This document shows, piece by piece, positions 40,654-46,373 of a DNA stretch of 46,373 nucleotides; within the stretch, counting starts at the first letter, position 1; each line of letters opens with the position of its first letter. Under the pieces are notes generated by a model. The model saw only the letters and a list, made by a program, of their open reading frames with translations. It did not search any database and had not been told where the DNA came from. The stretch is from Bacteroidales bacterium (GTDB taxonomy: Bacteria > Bacteroidota > Bacteroidia > Bacteroidales > Muribaculaceae), in contig JAAVFJ010000080.1 in the NCBI GenBank assembly GCA_014800845.1, positions 1 to 46,373 of the forward strand, in the 5' to 3' direction. Position numbers and translations under genes: made by a program.

Positions 40654-42540
40654 ATGACTGTGCCTCCGCAGCTTGGCAACGCCCCGTTCGCGGCCATACT
40701 TGCCGGTGTGTGCGGAGGCATTGTCGTGTCTTACCGGTGCGGCGCAGGTGTGTGGCTCGGTGTGACTCTGGTGGTCAGCGGATTGGTGGCGGGGCTGCTG
40801 ATGGAGCGCCGCCGCCTCTACCGCAGGCAATGGCTCCTGTTGCTCCCCCTGCTGACGGCGTTTGCCGGGGTAGGGGTGATGGCGGCTGCCGTGCATGCTC
40901 CGGTGCGCGCTGATGATTTGCCGGGCGGCTGTCTGGCGCGCGGCGTGGTGAGGGGCGTTACACCCACTGACGGAGGTGAACGGCTCGAGGTAGAGCTGCA
41001 GGCGCTGACGCATCCGGGTAGTGGCACGGTGCTTCCGCTGCGCTCGCGCGCCTATGTCTATGTAGATTCGGCACGTTTTGAGAGGGGGCAGACCCTGAGC
41101 TTCCCGGGCTATTTCAGCGAGCCGGCGCGTGATGATTCTTACCGCGGATACATGTTTGGGAAAGGTGTGGACCTGGTTGCTTACCTGCCTGATTCGCTGG
41201 TGGTTGTCACCGGGAGCGTGCCCCTCTGGGATGATGTGCCTGCAGCCATGCAGCGCAGCTGTGTGCATGCGCTTGACGGCTCGCGGCTGAGTGTGCAGGG
41301 GCGAGGATTTTTGAAGGCGCTGCTGATAGGTGACCGCGCGGAGTTGGACCCCGATGTGCGGCAGGATTTCGCGGATGCCGGCATAGTGCATCTGCTCGCT
41401 GTGAGCGGGCTTCATGTGGGCATACTCGTGGCGCTCGTAGCGCTGCTTTTGCTGCCGCTTAATCTGTTGGGACTCAGATGGCTGCGCTTTCTGCTTGTGG
41501 CAGCGGGGGTGTGGGTCTATGCAGCCCTGACGGGGATGAATCCGCCTGTGGTGCGTGCCGCCGTTATGGTGACATGTGTCATGCTTTCCATGCTCCTGGA
41601 GCGTCCGGGCACGGTGCTCAATTCCCTCTGTGTGGCCGGGTGTGTGATTTTGCTTGTAGACCCCCGCAGCCTTTTCGATGCCGGACTGCTGCTGAGCTTC
41701 ATGGTCACGGGAGCTATTATGCTGTTTGCGGAGCCCCTCACGCCGGGGCGCACGAACCGGCGCAACCGGCGCAGGCGCGGTGTGTTGCAGATGCTTGTGG
41801 TGCCTTGTGTGGCATTTATGGTGTCGTGGGTGCTCACAGCTCGTTATTTTCATTCGGTGCCGCTGATATTCCTGCCGCTCAACCTGCTCATGGCCCCGCT
41901 GCTCCCCTTATATTTCTGGCTTGGAGCGGGCTACCTGCTGCTGCGTCTCTGCGGTCTCGACGCCGGATGGTGGGCGGCATTGCTTGACGGCGGATATGAC
42001 TGTCTGCGGGAAATGGCCGGGTGGATAGCATCGTTGCCGGGTGCCACCTGCTCCATCTGGCTGCCGGAGGTGGCCGCGTGGCTGTATCTCGGCGGCGTGT
42101 TGGCATTCGCCTTCGCGCTTGTCTACAAGCGGCGCGCCTGGTGGGGGATAGCCATAGCTGCTGCCGCGGCGTCCATGATAGCCATCTGTGTGCTCCCCAC
42201 CGGCTGCCCGCCGGATAGGGTAGAGGTGACCGGCAACTGGAAGCAGACAACAGTGTCAGTGACCACACGCGGCCGCACAGAGCGCGCCAGCCTGCCGCAT
42301 GACACCCTGCTGACCACCCGAATCAACGGCCGCCAAATCCTACTGATAGATGCCCCCTTCGCAGAAAGCTCTGTCGCCTCAGCCCCGGCCTCAGCAGACG
42401 CAATAATAATAGGACCCCGCTACAAAGGTACCCTAAAGCAACTCCAAACCCACTTCAAAGCCGATACCATCTGCCTCCACCCGGCCCTCCCCCTCGACCG
42501 CCGCGACGAACTAACAACTCGGTCTGCATTTCCCTTTTGA
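40654..42540 (+). CDS. comEC: ComEC/Rec2-family DNA-uptake-like membrane protein, short form
   Basis: The 628-residue product has an N-terminal membrane region, an OB-like domain (about residues 100-190), and a competence domain of many helices containing HLLAVSGLHVGILVAL. The C-terminal metallo-beta-lactamase-like nuclease domain is missing; only about 100 residues follow the last helices (VEVTGNWKQTTVSVT to the end). The protein would form the inner-membrane channel for single-stranded DNA. Whether it is functional without the nuclease domain is not clear. The stop codon overlaps the -33 box of the next promoter. Confidence 0.82.
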   Translation: MTVPPQLGNAPFAAILAGVCGGIVVSYRCGAGVWLGVTLVVSGLVAGLLMERRRLYRRQWLLLLPLLTAFAGVGVMAAAVHAPVRADDLPGGCLARGVVRGVTPTDGGERLEVELQALTHPGSGTVLPLRSRAYVYVDSARFERGQTLSFPGYFSEPARDDSYRGYMFGKGVDLVAYLPDSLVVVTGSVPLWDDVPAAMQRSCVHALDGSRLSVQGRGFLKALLIGDRAELDPDVRQDFADAGIVHLLAVSGLHVGILVALVALLLLPLNLLGLRWLRFLLVAAGVWVYAALTGMNPPVVRAAVMVTCVMLSMLLERPGTVLNSLCVAGCVILLVDPRSLFDAGLLLSFMVTGAIMLFAEPLTPGRTNRRNRRRRGVLQMLVVPCVAFMVSWVLTARYFHSVPLIFLPLNLLMAPLLPLYFWLGAGYLLLRLCGLDAGWWAALLDGGYDCLREMAGWIASLPGATCSIWLPEVAAWLYLGGVLAFAFALVYKRRAWWGIAIAAAAASMIAICVLPTGCPPDRVEVTGNWKQTTVSVTTRGRTERASLPHDTLLTTRINGRQILLIDAPFAESSVASAPASADAIIIGPRYKGTLKQLQTHFKADTICLHPALPLDRRDELTTRSAFPF

Positions 42541-42566
42541 TTTTCGGCGAAGTTTTCGTAACTTTG
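42536..42566 (+). promoter_or_regulatory. Promoter of structured RNA copy B
   Basis: TTTG at 42536-42539, a 19-base spacer and TAACTTTG at 42559-42566; both boxes are perfect. The -33 box overlaps the comEC stop codon. Confidence 0.85.
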
Positions 42567-42572
42567 CAGCGT

Positions 42573-42902
42573 ATTCCACGCATAGGCCCAACACGGGTTT
42601 GAGGGTGGGCATACAGACATAATTATTAAAAGCGTTTACTTAGCGCTGATTCCTGGCAACTTGAAATCTCGCAAATTTCGAATCTCGATCAGGTCAGTAG
42701 CAACAGTAGATGCCAAGTGGATATGTATTCATAGACACCGGGGCGTTGTATCCTTTTCTGTTTCAGAGGCGGATGCTGCGTCTGCTGTGTAGTGCATATT
42801 TGCGTGTGGCCTCTGCGTGTTGCTCGTTTCGATCGAGATAGGCAATGCGAGAGCCTCAAGTTGCGGAACGAGCAATGAGTACAGACTCGCACGCATTTTT
42901 TT
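42573..42902 (+). ncRNA. Structured RNA element, copy B (about 330 nt)
   Basis: It is paralogous to 33350-33662. It has the same CAGACATA box (42614-42621). P1 is GCGTTTAC 42632-42639 with GTAGATGC 42706-42713, where one C of copy A is T, keeping a G-U pair. P2 is CCTG 42652-42655 with CAGG 42690-42693. P3 is GAAAT 42663-42667 with ATTTC 42675-42679 and the same GA after it. The 3' end is a long terminator. The membrane protein gene at 42957 starts 54 bases later without an evident promoter. Either an independent RNA or a regulatory leader. Confidence 0.7.
42814..42902 (+). terminator. Terminator helix of structured RNA copy B
   Basis: TGCGTG and TTGCTCGTT (contiguous at 42814-42828) pair with AACGAGCAA (42867-42875) and CACGCA (42890-42895), followed by seven T residues. 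An alternative TGCGTG at 42801 could also pair with CACGCA. Confidence 0.75.
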
Positions 42903-42956
42903 ATTCCGAAACTCCAAAATTCCGAATCGGGCGGGTCTATAGGATGTATAAAGCTT

Positions 42957-44207
42957 ATGGGTTCTACTCACTCTGTCGGATATCCCGGATGGTCTGATCG
43001 TTTATGGAAATGTCTGTTTTGGACAATTAGCTGTATGCTGATAGTGCGAGCTGTGTTTGATTTCGTTTTTCAGGTATTCAACGCTAAGGTAACACAGTAC
43101 ACATATACGGAATTCTTAATAAACTTTGAGGGAGGATTTGTGCGGCGCGGTCTGATGGGGCAGGGCCTTTTTGAGTTCTGCAAGGCTGTGGGAGTGGGGC
43201 CGATTCCCGTCATAATTGCTTTTAGCGTAATTATGTATGCCGCAGTAGCGATATTTTTCTTTAGAAAATTTCGCGAGCGCAAACTAAATTGGTGGTATCT
43301 GCTTCTTCCGTTTACATTGGGCATGACAGTCTATATTATACGTAAGGATTACCTTACATACGGTTTAACTATTCTTATTCTTTATGCCTTGCGCTCAAGG
43401 CAAACAAGCCCGCTGAAAATCTTTCTTGCTGAAATGCTGATGATATTCGGCCTGTTTGTGCATGAGGCCTACCTGTTTTATGGGATTCCGATATGTCTGC
43501 TCGCGCTTTACACCACTGATACGGGGCGTCTTAATAAGATAGTGTGTACAGCTATACCAGTCATTACGTTTCTGATACTATCTTATTTTAAAGGCAATCT
43601 CACTGTGGCTCACGCTATCTATGATTCCTGGGTACCTGTAATAAATCGGCCGGACTTTGTCTACACGGGGGATAATTCCATTGGCGCTATCGGTTGGGAT
43701 ACGCTTGAAACCTTCAGGTCTCACTTCCGGCAGAATTTTTATGTTACGGATCTGGGTTGGACAGGGTTGATTTCTCGCCCGGTGAATCAGGTGGTTATCT
43801 ATTATTTTCTGGTGAATTTCCTGTATGTTTTGCCGGGAAAGGGGGCCCGTTTCACAAAAGCAGACCAGACAGCTTTCTCAGCCGTGTACCTGCTGATGGC
43901 TATTTGCCTGCTGCCAATGTTTACGGTGTTAAGCTGCGATATAGATAGGGTGAACCAGTATGCTGCCATGGGTGCGCTGACAGCGTTCGTAGTGATGCCT
44001 TTGTCGCGTCTACAGGCTATGTTCCCCGCGTGGTGGCTCCGGTTTGTGGAGCGCATTAATACTTTGATGAATAAGGCTGTAGTGCCTACGAAGGGGCTTA
44101 TAATCATTATGATCATTTATGTAAATCCCTTTGGAAATGTTTTCTATAGCTTGCTGTATAAATGCCTTTACGCGGCGCAGCAGGCGGCTATGCTCTTAAT
44201 GTCATAA
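42957..44207 (+). CDS. Multi-pass membrane protein, possible glycan glycosyltransferase or polymerase
   Basis: The 416-residue product has about ten hydrophobic helices. Its first loop contains INFEGGFVRRGLMGQGLFEF; the GGFVRRGLxG pattern recurs in membrane proteins of surface-polysaccharide loci. The helix count and the short polar loops resemble EpsG/Wzy- or GT-C-type enzymes, which act on lipid-linked sugars. The next two genes should make a lipid-linked pentose, so it is the natural candidate for the enzyme that uses it. The substrate is not known. Upstream is structured RNA copy B. The GC content of the coding region is lower than that of comEC. Confidence 0.65.
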   Translation: MGSTHSVGYPGWSDRLWKCLFWTISCMLIVRAVFDFVFQVFNAKVTQYTYTEFLINFEGGFVRRGLMGQGLFEFCKAVGVGPIPVIIAFSVIMYAAVAIFFFRKFRERKLNWWYLLLPFTLGMTVYIIRKDYLTYGLTILILYALRSRQTSPLKIFLAEMLMIFGLFVHEAYLFYGIPICLLALYTTDTGRLNKIVCTAIPVITFLILSYFKGNLTVAHAIYDSWVPVINRPDFVYTGDNSIGAIGWDTLETFRSHFRQNFYVTDLGWTGLISRPVNQVVIYYFLVNFLYVLPGKGARFTKADQTAFSAVYLLMAICLLPMFTVLSCDIDRVNQYAAMGALTAFVVMPLSRLQAMFPAWWLRFVERINTLMNKAVVPTKGLIIIMIIYVNPFGNVFYSLLYKCLYAAQQAAMLLMS

Positions 44208-44211
44208 TGCT

Positions 44212-45096
44212 ATGGTAAAGGTGCTGTCTATCATCAGATTAATCAGACCCTCGCAGTGGAGCAAGAATGTGTTTGTGTTTCTGCCTATGTTTTTCTCCGG
44301 GCAGATGCTCAATGCTTCGGTCTGGCTGGCTGGTTTTGTGGCTTTCATCTCTTTTTCATTGGCTGCGAGCGCCGTTTACTGTCTTAACGACGTGAAGGAT
44401 GTCAATGCTGACCGTCTTCACCCTAAGAAAAGACAACGCCCCATAGCTTCGGGCGCGGTCGCTGTGCCTGTGGCCGTAGTCATTATGGTGCTTTTGGCTG
44501 CCGGGAGCCAGGTTATCCCCCGCCTCTGTCTGAAGGATTATGCGGGGACTATGATGATTGTCGCTGCCTATCTGATTTTGAATGTGGCTTATTGCTTGAA
44601 GCTTAAGCAGATAGCGATAGTCGATGTCTTTATTATAGCGGTTGGCTTTGTGTTGCGCATACTTGCCGGGGGAGCTGCCACAAATATTATGGTCTCTCCG
44701 TGGTTGATATGTATGACTTTTCTGTTGGCGCTGTTTCTGGCGTTTGCCAAGCGCAGGGACGATGTGGCGATAATGGAAAAGCAGGGGATAATTGTGCGTA
44801 AAAATATAGTCAGTTACAATTCAGTTTTTCTGAATCAGACGTTAGGTATTATTGCAGCTGTAACGATGATGTGCTACATCATGTACACCGTCTCCCCCGA
44901 AGTAATGCAGCGACTCGGCTGTGAGTATGTCTATATCACTGCCGTCTTCGTGCTTGGGGGTATTTTGCGCTATTTGCAGCTCACGTTGGTGGAAAGCCGC
45001 AGCGGGAGCCCCACTAAAATCTTGCTTCGCGACCGGTTTGTGCAGGCAACCGTCTGCGGCTGGGTCCTGACCTTTCTGATTATCATATATTTGTGA
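44212..45096 (+). CDS. UbiA-family prenyltransferase, decaprenyl-phosphate phosphoribosyltransferase type
   Basis: The 294-residue product has eight or nine membrane helices. Opening RPSQWSKNVFVFLPMFFS, then YCLNDVKDVNADRLHPKK and RPIASG fit DPPR synthases (like Mycobacterium Rv3806c), which join 5-phosphoribosyl pyrophosphate to a polyprenyl phosphate; the NDxxDxxxD is the metal site. A second acidic site is at KRRDDVAIM. It lies 4 bases after the membrane protein gene and its stop codon touches the start of the HAD gene. UbiA proteins of this type are often linked or fused to HAD phosphatases. Confidence 0.85.
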   Translation: MVKVLSIIRLIRPSQWSKNVFVFLPMFFSGQMLNASVWLAGFVAFISFSLAASAVYCLNDVKDVNADRLHPKKRQRPIASGAVAVPVAVVIMVLLAAGSQVIPRLCLKDYAGTMMIVAAYLILNVAYCLKLKQIAIVDVFIIAVGFVLRILAGGAATNIMVSPWLICMTFLLALFLAFAKRRDDVAIMEKQGIIVRKNIVSYNSVFLNQTLGIIAAVTMMCYIMYTVSPEVMQRLGCEYVYITAVFVLGGILRYLQLTLVESRSGSPTKILLRDRFVQATVCGWVLTFLIIIYL

Positions 45097-45098
45097 TT

Positions 45099-45686
45099 AT
45101 GGCACGTGATAAAATTGCTATATTTGATTTTGATGGCACGCTGATTCAAGGCGATAGTTTTATCTCATTCGCTCGTCATGCTTACGGGAGATGGAGGTTT
45201 GGGCTTAAATTGTTGCAGAGCGCGCCTTGGCTTGTGGCATGGAAACTTGGGCTGATTCCAAGCGGAAAGGCCAAGGAGCATCTGTTTGGGTGTCTGTATA
45301 AGGGGCTCGACGTGACGAAGTGGCGGGAAATGTGCCGGGGATTTTTGCCGGTGATTGAGGCTGACATTCGCGAAAGTGTAATGGATAGACTAAAGTTTCA
45401 TCGCTCACAGGGACACAGACTTATAATCTTGACGGCAAGCCCACCTGATTGGATTCTCCCCTGGGCGGAAAAGGAGGGCGTAGAGAGGGTGATAGGCACA
45501 GGGATGGAGGTATCCGATGGAAAGCTCACAGGCCGGTTTACTACGCCTAACTGCATAGGACCTGAAAAGGTTAAGCGGCTGCAGGAGGTTCTTCCGGAAG
45601 TAGCCGGCAGTGAGACCTGGGCCTATGGCGATTCAGCATCAGATGCTTACGTACTGTCATTTGCCACTCATGGCACCAAGGTATAA
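45099..45686 (+). CDS. HAD-IB family phosphatase (PSP-like)
   Basis: The 195-residue product has motif I IFDFDGTLIQGDSF, motif II LTASPPDW, a Lys in GPEKVKRL and motif IV YGDSASDAYVLSFA. The fold is like phosphoserine phosphatase. I took ATG 45099 (MARDKIAIF); a GTG at 45093 would add two residues and overlap the prenyltransferase stop codon. With the neighbouring UbiA enzyme it would be the phosphatase that strips the 5-phosphate from a polyprenyl-phospho-ribose-5-phosphate, as a different phosphatase does in mycobacteria. This pairing is inferred from context. Confidence 0.8.
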   Translation: MARDKIAIFDFDGTLIQGDSFISFARHAYGRWRFGLKLLQSAPWLVAWKLGLIPSGKAKEHLFGCLYKGLDVTKWREMCRGFLPVIEADIRESVMDRLKFHRSQGHRLIILTASPPDWILPWAEKEGVERVIGTGMEVSDGKLTGRFTTPNCIGPEKVKRLQEVLPEVAGSETWAYGDSASDAYVLSFATHGTKV

Positions 45687-46373
45687 AGAAAATAAGCTGT
45701 TCGCTCAGTGCCGCCCGCATCAGCCGCAGTTAATTGAAGCACGGCCGCAGTAAAGTTAAAGTTCCAGCGGGGCTGTCTCCCGGCCTCTTCACCTCTTCGC
45801 CTTTTTGCCTCTTTACCTCGGGCCCCTCGAGACTCTTGAGCCCTTCGTGTCTCCGAGCTTCCGAGCCTCCGTGGTCCGTGATCCAGTGCTCCCCGAGGCC
45901 TCTTTCCCTTCAGACCTCTCAGAGCTCCTCGGGCTTCTCTCAGCTTAGCGCCTTCTCTACGTTTTACTCCCCGGCTTTTCAGCCCTTTTCAACCCCTTGC
46001 TAAGTCCTCTGCTTCTCTCGGCTTTGCATTTACTCTATGGTTTACTCCCCGGCTATTCACCCAATGCAGCTAAAATCGCCAGCATACACCACACAATAAC
46101 CATTCCCTAAAACCTAATCAGAGTGGGGGCTTCCGCGTCGGGCGAGCGCAGCGAGAACGCCGCCAGTTCAGCGAGATCCGTACAGCGCGTTTAACAGCAA
46201 CAGTTCCGCGGGTTCCGCTCCCATCCGCGCCAGACAGCCGGAAGGGCGCGTGTGAAAAGTTCCGTACGAACTATATTAAAATCCAAATAAAATGAGGCAA
46301 AAATTTCATCCACCTTAAATTATTGAAAAATGGTCTTGCCGCAGTCCGCTCTTGGGGGCGGTTTAGGCCGCCC
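45687..46373. other. Gene-free region at the window end
   Basis: It holds the pyrimidine-rich repeats at 45784, two heptamer units (CTAAAAC, CTAATCA at 46107-46120), a small palindrome AGTTC/GAACT near 46258, and at the very end GGGCGG pairing with CCGCCC (46356-46373), maybe half of a terminator for a gene beyond the window. I see no convincing coding region, tRNA or integrase target. Confidence 0.5.
45784..45882 (+). repeat. Pyrimidine-rich stretch with eight-base tandem units
   Basis: CCTCTTCA, CCTCTTCG, CCTTTTTG, CCTCTTTA, CCTCGGGC run from 45784, and CTCCGAGC, TTCCGAGC, CTCCGTGG from 45851. The wider region 45760-46060 is strongly C+T rich on the plus strand. Confidence 0.55.

Noticed and set aside
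40543-41853. Long His/Arg-rich open frame of 436 codons antisense to comEC
   Set aside because: Mirror of the GC-rich comEC codons; the amino acid composition is unlike real proteins.
45734-46003. Open frame of 89 codons rich in Ser, Pro, Leu and Phe
   Set aside because: It is a by-product of the pyrimidine-rich repeats; no domain, no promoter and low-complexity protein.

Overview
The window is a piece of a Bacteroidales chromosome, probably from a gut Muribaculaceae-like organism; the family-level guess is weaker than the order-level one. Three things support this. The promoters are of the Bacteroidetes type (TTTG, 19-21 bp, TAnnTTTG). There is a frdCAB fumarate reductase operon and an ATP-type pckA, typical of succinate-producing fermenters. 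Lineage-specific genes include the lysS-gpsA-pgi order, DUF4369-like and DUF6175-like exported proteins, WG repeats and a type IX-like C-terminal tail. There is no rRNA, CRISPR array, transposase or phage gene. One tRNA gene (tRNA-Gln, UUG) is present.

Layout. 1-8.3 kb: housekeeping genes. These are two adjacent FKBP prolyl isomerases, tRNA-Gln, an O6-alkylguanine methyltransferase, purC-menG, an OmpA-type lipoprotein, HAD phosphatase-ribF-upp, and pfkA. 8.4-13.6 kb: a minus-strand operon of five exported proteins of unknown function, including a DUF6175-like protein, a probable beta-barrel and an Ig-like lipoprotein. 13.8-18.5 kb: a small barrel protein and lysS-gpsA-pgi. 18.6-22 kb: aroA, a small membrane protein, a metal ABC permease and a Sel1-repeat protein. 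22.1-26.1 kb: frdCAB with a structured leader. 26.1-30.3 kb: a DUF4369-like lipoprotein, a comM-like AAA+ protein, a membrane Ser/Thr kinase and an overlapping partner gene. 30.5-37 kb: a run of exported proteins of unknown function, starting with a WG-repeat protein. 37.2-42.5 kb: yraN, pckA, a secreted protein and a short comEC. 43-45.7 kb: a three-gene cluster of a multi-pass membrane protein, a UbiA prenyltransferase of the phosphoribosyl-lipid type and a HAD phosphatase. The last 690 bases hold no convincing gene.

The most unusual content is intergenic. (1) Two paralogous structured RNA elements of about 310-330 nt lie at 33350-33662 and 42573-42902. Each has its own promoter, the same nested 5' helices with compensatory changes, and a 3' intrinsic terminator. 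Each sits just upstream of a gene with no evident promoter of its own. (2) Three 106-bp inverted-repeat elements lie at 32991, 37138 and 37877. (3) Seven-base tandem arrays (consensus YTAAYMC or RTAACCC) occur at seven intergenic places; two of them end exactly 3 nt before the start codons of upp and pfkA. (4) Near-identical promoter segments lie on either side of the WG-repeat gene.

In metabolism, pfkA, pgi, gpsA, pckA and frdCAB cover the glycolysis-to-succinate route, while menG supplies the menaquinol that fumarate reductase uses. The UbiA/HAD/membrane-protein cluster could make and use a polyprenyl-phosphate pentose donor, which is the best candidate for a new pathway here.
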